In this document: positions 27,303 through 35,311 of the stretch, in pieces
Layout of the letters: each line of letters opens with the position of its first letter
Numbering within the stretch: the stretch's first letter is position 1
Source of the DNA: Methylomicrobium lacus_A
GTDB taxonomy: Bacteria; Pseudomonadota; Gammaproteobacteria; Methylococcales; Methylomonadaceae
Direction: 5' to 3'
Length of the DNA stretch: 64,000 nt
Assembly: GCF_041897535.1 (NCBI RefSeq)
Contig: NZ_CP169217.1
Coordinates: forward strand, 4,216,001-4,280,000
Notes under the pieces: model-generated
Database searches by the model: none
Seen by the model: only the letters and a program-made list of their open reading frames with translations
What the model was told of the DNA's origin: nothing
Position numbers and translations under genes: made by a program

Positions 27303-27337
27303 CCCTCGCCCTTGGGGAGAGGGAATGAGGGTGAGGG
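27303..27337. repeat. Palindromic element inside hsdM, copy 1 (degenerate)
   Basis: CCCTCGCCCTTGGGG followed by AGAGGGAATGAGGGTGAGGG. It is related to the 36-bp elements below but diverged. It is translated in frame as SPLGRGNEGEG between the HsdM segments ending FLRKPP and GEVLFIDARK. Confidence 0.75.
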
Positions 27338-27475
27338 TAAAACCCGCCAAGGCGAAGTACTGTTCATCGATGCGCGCAAACTCGGCCGTATGATCAGCCG
27401 GGTGCAGGCCGAATTGACCGACGAAGTGATCGAACGCATCGCAGGCACCGTCGCCGCCTGGCGCGGTGAAAATCT

Positions 27476-27511
27476 CCCCTCTCCCTCCGGGAGAGGGGCC
27501 GGGGGTGAGGG
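27476..27511 (+). repeat. Palindromic element inside hsdM, copy 2, left flank of DUF559
   Basis: A 10-bp hairpin CCCCTCTCCC (27476-27485), loop TCC, GGGAGAGGGG (27489-27498), then the tail CCGGGGGTGAGGG to 27511. Its reverse complement matches the element at 27900-27935 at all but about 3 of 36 positions, so the two bound the DUF559 segment as inverted repeats. Confidence 0.85.
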
Positions 27512-27899
27512 AACCGGGAGTGAAGCCGTACAGCCACACAGCAAACCGTCCTTACCCGAAGACCTGCTCGCCTTCGCCCGCCAACTACGCCAACAAAGCA
27601 CCGACGCCGAACAATGGCTGTGGCAAGCTCTGCGCGATCGCCGCATGGCGGGCATGAAATTTCGCCGCCAGCATCCAATCAATCCTTATGTGTTGGATTT
27701 TTACTGCCATGAGCTGAAATTAGCCATAGAACTGGATGGCGGCCAGCACAACAGCGATCCGGGCCGCGCCCGCGATCGGCAACGCAGCCGCTTTTTGGAA
27801 CAACAGGGCATCCGGATTTTGCGGTTCTGGAACAACCAGGTTTTTCAGGAAGCGGAATCCGTGTTGGAGGCGATTTTTAGGGCGGTCACTGTGAATCGG
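27512..27899 (+). mobile_element. DUF559 endonuclease-like domain inserted in frame in hsdM
   Basis: The segment is read in the hsdM frame. From about 27550 it encodes a complete DUF559 domain: LLAFARQLRQQSTDAEQWLW, ALRDRRMAGMKFRRQHPINP, YVLDFYCHELKLAIELDGGQH, then FLEQQGIRILRFWNNQVFQ and SVLEAIFRAV. DUF559 is a Vsr-like/PD-(D/E)XK-type nuclease relative, and the ELDGGQH motif with preceding D of LDFYC is the likely active site. As a free gene it is usually about 110-130 residues. Here it is embedded in another enzyme between inverted palindromes, which looks like an insertion, not an original HsdM domain. Mobility itself is inferred. Confidence 0.8.
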
Positions 27900-27935
27900 C
27901 CCTCACCCCTAACCCCTCTCCCGGAGGGAGAGGGG
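27900..27935 (-). repeat. Palindromic element inside hsdM, copy 3, right flank of DUF559
   Basis: Tail CCCTCACCCCTAA (27900-27912), then hairpin CCCCTCTCCC (27913-27922), loop GGA, GGGAGAGGGG (27926-27935). Inverted with respect to copy 2. A further degenerate GC-rich stretch of the same kind runs from about 27952 to 28030 (GGGGGAGCGCCGGGGCGAGG), closing the inserted segment. Confidence 0.85.
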
Positions 27936-28876
27936 AACAAGGCCACATCACTCCCTCGCTCTCCGGGTGAAGGGAGTTTGGAGACACTATCGCCTTCTGT
28001 TCCTCTGGGGGAGCGCCGGGGCGAGGGGCATATTTACCAGGACATCCCTGGCTTTTGCCGCAGCGTCAAGCTTGCTGAAATCGCCGAACACGGCCATGTG
28101 CTGACGCCCGGTCGTTATGTCGGCGCGGAAGCCGTCGAGGACGATGAGGAAGCCTTTGCCGACAAAATGCAGAAACTGACCGAAAAGCTGGGCGAGCAGA
28201 TGGCGAAAGGCGCGGAACTGGATCAGCTGATTCGGCAGAAGCTGGGAGGGTTGGGGTATGAGTTCTGAGTGGACAGAAGTTGAGGTTGGGGATGTATGCT
28301 CAGTTGGAGATGGTGCGCACAGCAAAGTAAGCCGACAGACTTCTGGCGTGCCATATTTGACATCAAAGAATATAGGACGCGGGCAACTAAAGCTTGAGTC
28401 TTTTGATTATATTTCCCACAATGACTTTGAAAGACTCTTTCCGTCCAATAGTAAGGCAACTAGAAGACCCCAAGCTGGCGATATTCTGATAGGAATCATC
28501 GGTACTTTCGGTAATGCTTACGTTTACAAGAAGTCTGACATTTTTGGCTTTTCAAGCTCTATAGGTGTATTGCGTCCTGATAAGACTAAAATTTTGTCGG
28601 ATTATCTGTACTACATAATTACGAGCCAAAAATTCCGGGCCGCACATGAGAACTGCGATGGTGGCTCGGTACAAGGTTATACCAACATTCCGACTATCAA
28701 AAAACTAAAGCTGCCATTACCGCCTATTGGGGACCAAAAAAAATTGCGGATCTACTTTCTACCTTAGACGACCGCATCGCCCTGCTGCGCGAAACTAACG
28801 CCACGCTCGAAGCGATCGCCCAGGCGCTGTTCAAATCGTGGTTTGTCGATTTTGACCCCGTGCGTGCGAAGGCCTC

Positions 28877-28904
28877 GCTCCCCTCTCCCTGTGGGAGAGG
28901 GAGC
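28877..28904. repeat. Palindromic element inside hsdS
   Basis: GCTCCCCTCTCCC, loop TGT, GGGAGAGGGAGC. It is the same hairpin as in hsdM and hsdR without the CCCTCACCCC tail. It sits in the conserved spacer after FDPVRAKA and is accompanied by a frame change. Confidence 0.8.
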
Positions 28905-29287
28905 AGTCCTTCCACCCGAAATCGCCGCACTGTTTCCCGACAGCTTCGAGGAATCGGAACGGGGTTTGGTGCCGAAGGGATGGCGAGTTAGAGCGTTGGA
29001 AAATTGCTGCGTACGAGTAGAAAGTGGAGGCACACCAAAGCGAACAGTACCGGAATATTGGAACGGTAATATTTCATGGCTGACATCGGGAGAGGTTAGA
29101 AATCCGATTGTCTTTGATACCAAGGAAAAAAATCACTGAACTTGGGGTGAAGGAAAGCTCAGCGAAAATATGGCCCGAAGGTACAACTATAGTTGCAATG
29201 TATGGCGCAACAGCAGGGGAAGTATGCCTAATAGCACAACCGACTACTGCAAACCAAGCGTGTTGTGGACTAATTCCCAAAACAAGC

Positions 29288-29807
29288 TTTAGATCCTTTC
29301 TGTTTTTTTGTGTCCGACGGGAGCGAGATAGCCTTGCATCCAAATCATCAGGATCGGCCCAACAAAACTTAAACAAAGGCCTAGTTTCTGGACATCAAAT
29401 CCTCATTCCTGCTGAAAATATTATCGAGGCATATGAAACTGTTGTTGACACTCTTTTAAATAGCTGGATAGAAAACGAAAAACATGTCCAAACCCTCGCC
29501 ACCCTCCGCGATACGCTGCTCCCTCGCCTAATCTCCGGCCAACTGCGTTTAGATCCTTTCTGTTTTTTTGTGTCCGACGGGAGCGAGATAGCCTTGCATC
29601 CAAATCATCAGGATCGGCCCAACAAAACTTAAACAAAGGCCTAGTTTCTGGACATCAAATCCTCATTCCTGCTGAAAATATTATCGAGGCATATGAAACT
29701 GTTGTTGACACTCTTTTAAATAGCTGGATAGAAAACGAAAAACATGTCCAAACCCTCGCCACCCTCCGCGATACGCTGCTCCCTCGCCTAATCTCCGGCC
29801 AACTGCG
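29288..29807 (+). repeat. Perfect 260-bp tandem duplication in the 3' end of hsdS
   Basis: Copy 1 is 29288-29547 and copy 2 is 29548-29807, identical throughout as far as I compared them. The unit starts TTTAGATCCTTTCTG and ends ATCTCCGGCCAACTGCG. 260 is not a multiple of 3, so the second copy is out of the hsdS frame. Identity implies a recent event. Confidence 0.92.
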
Positions 29808-29873
29808 CCTGCCGGATGACAATACCAGTCATGAATGAGTTTTCCTCCCGCCTTGATGGCTATCGAAAACCAC

Positions 29874-29966
29874 TTTTCTATACACATCAAAACTGACGTG
29901 CATAAAAAAACGTATTTTCTATACACGCCGATGTTATGATGTTTAAAAAATGGCAATTTCTATACA
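29874..29966 (+). promoter_or_regulatory. Three operator-like repeats with 41-bp period upstream of fic
   Basis: TTTTCTATACAC at 29874 and 29915 and ATTTCTATACAT at 29956 share the same 41-bp spacing. A-tracts follow each of the first two at the same phase (about 29903 and 29944). The fic start is at 29990. The spacing is near four helical turns, which suggests a cooperatively bound repressor, possibly Fic itself through its C-terminal winged-helix domain. Confidence 0.6.
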
Positions 29967-29989
29967 TGTCATAGCCAGGAAGACAACCG

Positions 29990-31063
29990 ATGCATTCCCT
30001 CATCCCGCTTGAGCGACTGGACGCCGCGCGCTTCGAGTCGCCTGAGATCCTCAAAAAACTGGCGATCAGCAGTCGCCGACTGGCTGAGCTGAAAGGCATC
30101 GCGGGATCCATCCCGAATCAAGCCATTCTGATCAATACACTGGGTTTGCAGGAGGCTAAGGACAGCTCGGAAATTGAAAACATCGTCACGACGCATGATG
30201 AGTTGTTTAAGGACGATGTACTGCCCGAGGCGTTCGCGAATCCGGCGGCAAAAGAAGTGTTGCGTTACCGGCAGGCCTTGCGCGTGGGTTTTGAACAGGT
30301 CAAACGCAGCGGGCTGCTGACCGCGAACCATATCATCGAGATTCAGGCCGAGCTGGAGCGCAATAATGCAGGCTTTCGCAAGCTGCCGGGCACGGCGTTG
30401 AAGGACGGCGTCGGCCAGACCGTTTACACGCCGCCGCAGGAGCCGGACGAGATCGTCGCCTTGATGCGCGACCTGGAGCGCTTCATCAATGATGCAGAGC
30501 TGTTTGCGGTGGACCCGTTGATCAAGATGGCGCTGATTCATCACCAGTTTGAGAGCATTCACCCGTTTTACGATGGCAATGGGCGTACCGGCCGTATTGT
30601 GAATGTGCTGTATCTGGTGAAGGAGGGTTTGCTGGATATTCCGGTGCTGTATCTGAGCAGCCATATTGTGCGCACCAAGGCCGACTACTACCGTTTGCTG
30701 CAAACCGTGCGCGTGGACGATGACTGGGAGGCGTGGGTGCTGTACATGCTGGACGCCGTAGAGCAGACCTCCGTGCAGGCTATCGCCACCATTCAGGCGA
30801 TCAAGGCGGTGCTGCTCGATTACAAGCACCGCATCCGTGCCGGCTACAAGTTTTATAGCCAGGACTTGATCAATAATCTGTTTATGCATCCCTATACCAA
30901 AATAGAGTTTGTGCAACGTGATTTGCAGGTGTCGCGCATTACCGCAACCAAATATCTGGATGCGCTGGCGGAGGGCGGCTTTGTGCGGAAACAAAAAATG
31001 GGACGAGGCAACTATTATGTCAACGTTGCACTGAATTCGATTTTGATGGGCAATGCAGGGTAA
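29990..31063 (+). CDS. Fic-family adenylyltransferase with C-terminal DNA-binding domain
   Basis: 357 residues. An N-terminal inhibitory helix motif (S/T)xxxE(G/N) is present as S59-E63-N64 in KDSSEIENIVTTH. The complete catalytic motif HPFYDGNGRTGR begins at H191, so the enzyme should be able to transfer AMP from ATP to a hydroxyl group. From about residue 290 a winged-helix region (IEFVQRDLQVSRITATKYLD) resembles a transcription regulator. It lies between hsdS and hsdR and is the only undamaged gene in this locus. hsdR starts 5 bases after its stop. The target is unknown; Fic genes inside type I restriction loci are widespread. Confidence 0.9.
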   Translation: MHSLIPLERLDAARFESPEILKKLAISSRRLAELKGIAGSIPNQAILINTLGLQEAKDSSEIENIVTTHDELFKDDVLPEAFANPAAKEVLRYRQALRVGFEQVKRSGLLTANHIIEIQAELERNNAGFRKLPGTALKDGVGQTVYTPPQEPDEIVALMRDLERFINDAELFAVDPLIKMALIHHQFESIHPFYDGNGRTGRIVNVLYLVKEGLLDIPVLYLSSHIVRTKADYYRLLQTVRVDDDWEAWVLYMLDAVEQTSVQAIATIQAIKAVLLDYKHRIRAGYKFYSQDLINNLFMHPYTKIEFVQRDLQVSRITATKYLDALAEGGFVRKQKMGRGNYYVNVALNSILMGNAG

Positions 31064-31413
31064 CAAGCATGACCGAAGACCAACTGGAACAAGAAGCACT
31101 GGCATGGTTGACTGAAGTCGGCTACCAGCCGTTGTATGGGCCGGCGATTGCCCCGGATGGCGAGGCTTCCGAGCGTGCCGACTACCGGCAGGTGGTGTTG
31201 CAGGACCGGTTGCGGGCGGCGGTGGACAGGCTGAATCCGTCGATTCCGGCGGCGGCGCGGGACGATGCGCTTCGGCAGGTGATGGATTTGGGCATTCCGT
31301 CCCTGATGGCCGCCAATCGCCGTTTTCATCAGTTGCTGGTCAATGGTGTTCCCGTAGAGTATCAAAAAGACGGTGAAACGCGCGGGGATTTTGTGCGATT
31401 GATCGATTGGTTA

Positions 31414-31450
31414 CCCTCATCCCCGGCCCTTCTCCCAGAGGGAGAAGGGA
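31414..31450 (-). repeat. Palindromic element inside hsdR, copy 1
   Basis: CCCTCATCCCCGGCCCTTCTCCC, here split for reading as tail CCCTCATCCCCGG and hairpin CCCTTCTCCC, loop AGA, GGGAGAAGGG. In frame it gives about 12 residues (LPSSPALLPEGEGS) between VRLIDW and NEWLAVNQF. Confidence 0.85.
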
Positions 31451-32351
31451 GTAATGAATGGCTGGCGGTGAATCAGTTTGCGATCAAGGGGCCGAAACAC
31501 AGCCGCCGGCCGGATGTGATTCTGTTCGTGAACGGTTTGCCGCTGGTGTTGATCGAGCTGAAAAACCCGGCCGACGAAAACGCCGACATCTGGAAGGCGT
31601 TCGATCAGCTTCAGACCTACAAAGAGCAAATCCCGGACGTGTTCCAGTACAACGAAGTGCTGGTAATTTCGGATGGTAGCGAGGCGCGGCTGGGTTCTTT
31701 ATCTAGCGATGCCGAACGCTTTATGCAATGGCGCACGATCGACGGCAAGGCGCTGGACCCGCTCGGCCAGTTCAACGAACTGGAAGCCTTGATTCGTGGC
31801 TTGTTGAATCCGGTCACATTGCTGGATTATCTGCGTTATTTCGTCTTGTTCGAGGACGACGGCGCCGTGGTCAAAAAAGTCGCCGGCTACCACCAGTTTC
31901 ATGCGGTGCGGACAGCCATCGAACAGGTCGTGACCGCATCGAGGCCGGACGGCAGCCACAAGGGCGGCGTGGTCTGGCATACCCAGGGCAGCGGCAAGAG
32001 CATCACGATGACCTGTTTCGCCGCGCGGGTGATGCAGGCGGCGGCGATGGAGAATCCGACCATCGTGGTGATCACCGACCGCAACGATCTGGACGGGCAA
32101 TTGTTCGGCGTGTTTTCCTTGGCCCAGGATTTGCTCCGCGAGCAGCCGGTGCAGGCCGAAAGCCGGCAGGACCTCCGCGCCAAGCTGGCCAATTGGCCTT
32201 CCGGCGGCATCATCTTCACGACGATTCAAAAATTCATGCCCGGCATGGATGAAGACAGTTTTCCGATGCTGTCCGACCGCCATAACATCGTGGTGATCGC
32301 CGACGAGGCGCATCGCACGCAGTACGGTTTTGAAGCCAAGTTGAAACTGAA

Positions 32352-32431
32352 CCCTCACCCCAACCCCTCTCCCAATGGGAGAGGGGCTTATCTCTCCCTT
32401 CTCCCACCGGGAGAAGGGCCGGGGATGAGGG
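32352..32431. repeat. Paired inverted palindromic elements inside hsdR
   Basis: Left element: CCCTCACCCCAA then hairpin 32364-32373/32377-32386 (CCCCTCTCCC and GGGAGAGGGG). Right element: hairpin 32396-32405/32409-32418 (CCCTTCTCCC and GGGAGAAGGG) then CCGGGGATGAGGG to 32431. They face away from each other, the opposite arrangement from the pair around DUF559. The insertion stays in frame between the DEAH box and motif III of HsdR. Confidence 0.87.
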
Positions 32432-34301
32432 CGGACGGGGCAGCGACATCCGCTATTCAGGAAGCCTCACCCGGCTATCAAAGCCGTTATCAGGTCGGCT
32501 ATGCCCAGCATCTGCGCGACGCACTGCCGAATGCGACCTTCGTCACCTTCACCGGGACGCCGGTAGCGCTGGAAGACCGTGACACCCGCGCGGTGTTCGG
32601 CGAGTACATCCACATCTACGACATGCAGCAGGCCAAGGAGGACGGCGCGACGGTCGCGATTTACTTCGAGTCTCGGCTGGCGAAACTGGCCTTAAAGCCG
32701 GAGGAATTGCCGCACATCGATGAGGAAGTGGACGAACTGGCCGAGGACGAGGAGGAAGATCAGCAGGCCAAATTGAAAAGCCGCTGGGCGGCGCTGGAAA
32801 AAGTGGTCGGCGCCGAACCGCGCATCGCACGTGTCGCGGCCGATCTGGCGGCGCATTTTGAAGAGCGCAACAAGGCGCAGAGCGGGAAGGCGATGATCGT
32901 CGCGATGAGCCGGGAAATCTGCGTGCATCTGTACAACGAAATCGTCAGACTGAACCCGGACTGGCACGACGACGATCCGGAAAAAGGCGCGATCAAGATC
33001 GTGATGACCGGCTCGGCCAGCGACAAGGCGCTGCTGCGGCCGCACATCTACAGCAATCAAGTCAAAAAACGGCTGGAGAAGCGCTTCAAGGACCCGAACG
33101 ACCCGTTGCGCCTGGTGATCGTGCGCGACATGTGGCTGACCGGCTTCGACGCGCCGTGCGTGCATACGCTGTACGTCGACAAGCCGATGAAGGGTCACAG
33201 TCTGATGCAGGCGATCGCCCGCGTCAACCGGGTGTTCAAGGACAAACAGGGCGGGCTGGTGGTCGATTACATCGGCATCGCGAACGAGCTGAAAAACGCG
33301 CTGAAGGATTACACCGCGAGCAACGGCCGCGGCCGGCCGACGGTGAATGCGGCCGAAGCCTATGCGGTGCTGGAAGAGAAGCTGGATATTCTGCGCGGGC
33401 TGCTGCACGGCTACGATGTCAGCGACTTTTTGATCGTCGGCCATAAGCGCCTGGCCGGGGCCGCCAACCATGTATTGGGCCTGAAAGACGGCAAGAAGCG
33501 CTTCGCCGATACCGCGCTGGCGATGAGCAAGGCTTTTAGTTTGTGCTGCACGCTTGATGAAGCCAAGACGGTGCGCGAGGAAGTGGCGTTTTTTCAGGCG
33601 ATCAAGGTCATCCTGACCAAACGCGACATCAGCCAACAGAAGCGCACCGACGAAGCCCGCGAACTGGCGATCCGTCAGATCATCAATTCGGCGGTGGTGT
33701 CGGAAGACGTGGTGGACATCTTCGAGGCAGTAGGCCTCGACAAACCGAACATCGGCATCCTAGACGACGCCTTTCTGCCGATGTGCGCAATCTGCCCGAA
33801 CGCAACCTGGCGGTCGAGTTATTGGAGCGCTTGCTCGAAGGCGAAATCAAGTCGCGATTCGCCGGCAACGTGGTGCAGGAGAAGAAGTTTTCCGAACTGC
33901 TGGCCAACGTGATCAAACGCTACCAAAACCGTGCGATCGAGACCGCCCAGGCCATCGAGGAACTGATCGCGATGGCAAAGAAATTCCGCGAAGCCGCGGG
34001 GCGCGGCGAGTCGCTGGGTTTAACTGAAGATGAAGTCCGCTTCTACGATGCGCTGGCCGACAACGAATCGGCGGTGCGGGAACTGTCCGACGAAACCTTG
34101 AAGAAAATCGCGCACGAACTGACCGAAAATCTGCGCCAGAACATTACGGTGGACTGGTCGCAGCGGGAAAGTGTCAGGGCCAAGTTACGCCTGATGGTCA
34201 AACGGATCCTGCGGAAATACAAATATCCGCCCGATCAGCAGGAATCGGCCATCGAATTGGTGTTGCAGCAGGCGCAGGCGCTGGGCGAGGCTTGGGCTTA
34301 A

Positions 34302-34520
34302 AAAACAGTAATAGAGAGCGCCTCAAAGGCGGCCCGGAATGACGCATTTCTCTGCAAGCTCTGACGCCAAATAGCAACTGATTTTTGGTGTAGAATCGGA
34401 GATCTTTAAGCCGATTTTTAAAGGGATCTAAGCCTAAAGTCCAATAGCCGCGAGTTTAGAATCTCGGTAGATTGTCCTAAGTTATTTTTAAGATGGTGTG
34501 GGCGGAGCAATCCAAGCTGC
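34302..34520. other. Intergenic stretch after hsdR
   Basis: No gene seen. It includes a weak hairpin AATCGG (34394-34399)/CCGATT (34411-34416) followed by T residues, a possible terminator for the hsd locus, and the sequence TAAAGTCCAATAGCC near 34435, which resembles half of the palindromes at 57.87 and 58.06 kb. Confidence 0.4.
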
Positions 34521-34760
34521 ATGACGAAAATAACCGCGGCATGGCTCGGCAGGCAGCGCCGGTATTCTCAACGAAGCCCGCCGAAAGAGTGTGAACCGGC
34601 GGCGAAAAGGTGAGACCGGAGGAAAATGCGGTTATGCAATCGACGGCAATAGGTCAGCCAGGTTAGGGTCGATTGCATAGCCAGCCAAGGAGAGCCCGGG
34701 ATTATGACTCGCATGATCAACCCTCAGAGGAAAGCCTGCGAAAAGGACCCGGATCAGAAG
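34521..34760 (+). ncRNA. Structured RNA candidate, HEARO/omega-RNA-like
   Basis: About 240 non-coding bases rich in conserved-looking structure. A long stem pairs 34630-34644 with 34668-34682 (GGTTATGCAATCGAC with GTCGATTGCATAGCC, one G-U pair, 15 pairs, 23-base loop). Another stem pairs CCGCCG with CGGCGG near 34581 and 34603. The string GGCAGGCAGCGCCGGT, a following AACGAAGCCCG and AAGGTGAGACCGG are reminiscent of the HEARO class (RNA guide scaffold of IscB-type elements). It begins at an ATGA (34521), the insertion sequence reported for HEARO. No IscB or other nuclease gene follows. The class assignment is from memory of motifs and needs a covariance search; a group II intron fragment is the main alternative. 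Confidence 0.5.
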
Positions 34761-34854
34761 ACGAGTGAAGCATCGGCAAATGAGCGCTTTCACGCCAAAT
34801 CAATCTTGCAAATTCAAACCCTTTTCTTCAACCAACACTCAGAGAGATAAAACA

Positions 34855-35298
34855 ATGATCCTGAAACATGTTGCCCTTCTTGTGTGGATATATTGGTCTG
34901 TTAGCGCCTGCGCCGCGCCGCTGCCGAAAAGCAGCGCCGATACCGCGACCGCCGGGAACGGCCCGTTGGAGACCTTCCGTCAAGGCTGCAAAGCCGAACT
35001 GTATACCTATTGCAAGGATGTCACGCCGGGCGATGACCGGTTGCTCGCGTGCATTTATGCCCACGGCGACAAAATTTCCGCGCGCTGCGAATATGCACTG
35101 TACGACTCGGCGGCGCAACTCGACCGGGCCGTGGCGGCGCTTGCATACACCGTCAACGAGTGTGACGACGACATCGAAAAATACTGTCCCTCCGTCGAAG
35201 TCGGGGAAGGGCGGTTGCTGGCTTGCCTGGAGCAGCATGATGAAAAAGTCAGCGGACGCTGCCGGCAGGCGTTAAAGGATGTGCAATTGAAAAAATAA
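34855..35298 (+). CDS. Exported Cys-rich protein with two GLG1-type repeats
   Basis: 147 residues from the ATG at 34855, behind an AGAGAGATAAAACA ribosome region; the upstream extension to 34765 falls in the RNA-like region and is rejected. The signal-like start ILKHVALLVWIYWSVSACAAP may end in a lipobox (VSAC). The mature part has two Cys-rich repeats, FRQGCKAELYTYCKDVTPGDDRLLACIYAH and a second with CDDDIEKYCPSVEVGEGRLLACLEQH, matching the cysteine-rich Golgi protein-1 repeat family found in some bacterial exported proteins. Function unknown. It starts a group of four small envelope genes. Confidence 0.72.
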   Translation: MILKHVALLVWIYWSVSACAAPLPKSSADTATAGNGPLETFRQGCKAELYTYCKDVTPGDDRLLACIYAHGDKISARCEYALYDSAAQLDRAVAALAYTVNECDDDIEKYCPSVEVGEGRLLACLEQHDEKVSGRCRQALKDVQLKK

Positions 35299-35311
35299 TA
35301 AGGAAAAAAAC

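Larger units (their letters stand above)
26139..28268 (+). pseudogene. hsdM: Type I restriction-modification methyltransferase subunit HsdM: nonsense codon and in-frame DUF559 insertion
   Basis: Codons 1-70 match the HsdM N-terminal helical domain (KRTLWAAADKLRANMDAAVYK, LIFVKYVSDTFA). A TAA at 26349-26351 interrupts the frame. The same frame then continues without any shift (LEDRDYYREVNVFWVPEDARW) to 28268, so one substitution (such as GAA to TAA) explains it. The methylase core is intact: DPCCGSGGMF for S-adenosylmethionine and NPPFNISDWW for catalysis. Between WRGE (ending about 27470) and YQDIPGFCRS (from about 28033) lie roughly 186 extra codons, holding a DUF559 domain between inverted palindromes. 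Another palindrome adds about 12 codons at 27303. Removing these gives the normal length near 510. Read-through or a GTG restart at 26394 is possible. Confidence 0.88.
28258..29838 (+). pseudogene. hsdS: Type I restriction specificity subunit HsdS, frameshifted
   Basis: The start overlaps the end of hsdM by 11 bases. The first target-recognition domain runs to 28735 (EWTEVEVGDVCSVGDGAHSK ... LPLPPIGDQKK). An A-run at 28736-28743 is one base short of the family frame. The spacer IADLLSTLDDRIALLRETNA continues in the -1 frame. A palindromic insertion near 28877-28904 shifts the frame again before IAALFPDSFEESERGL. The A-run at 29126-29132 has one base too many, and the second domain goes on as ITELGVKESSAKIWPEG. 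The end TLRDTLLPRLISGQLR lies in the first copy of a 260-bp tandem duplication. The ancestral stop is at 29836-29838. Homopolymer sequencing errors are an alternative for two of the shifts. Confidence 0.85.
31069..34301 (+). pseudogene. hsdR: Type I restriction endonuclease subunit HsdR, frameshifted near the C-terminus
   Basis: The first frame runs 31069-33912. N-terminal nuclease: RRPDVILFVNGLPLVLIELKNP (PD-ExK type). Translocase: Walker A HTQGSGKSITM, DEAH box IADEAHRTQYG, TFTGTPV, and MWLTGFDAPCVHTLYVDKPM with QAIARVNRVF. At about 33778 one base is missing (TTTCTGCCGATG where the family frame needs CTGGCC). The conserved remainder (VRNLPERNLAVELLERLLEGE to LGEAWA) continues to 34301 in the next frame. 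Two in-frame palindromic insertions are present, before the nuclease motif (31414) and right after the DEAH box (32352). Without them the length is near 1035, normal for the family. The current product would be cut at 947 residues with a false tail. Confidence 0.9.

Noticed and set aside
27476..27935. The hairpins in hsdM as transcription terminators
   Set aside because: They lack T-runs, are translated in frame, and recur in the middle of hsdR and hsdS.
26394..28268. A separate intact gene starting at the GTG 26394
   Set aside because: The sequence before it continues the HsdM protein in the same frame through one stop codon, so this is one interrupted gene, not an independent shorter one.
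29288..29807. Possible CRISPR or iteron array
   Set aside because: It is only a two-copy 260-bp duplication of hsdS coding sequence, with no short spaced repeats.
34521..34760. Complete group II intron
   Set aside because: No reverse transcriptase gene and no recognisable domain V hairpin were found; only an intron fragment would remain possible.
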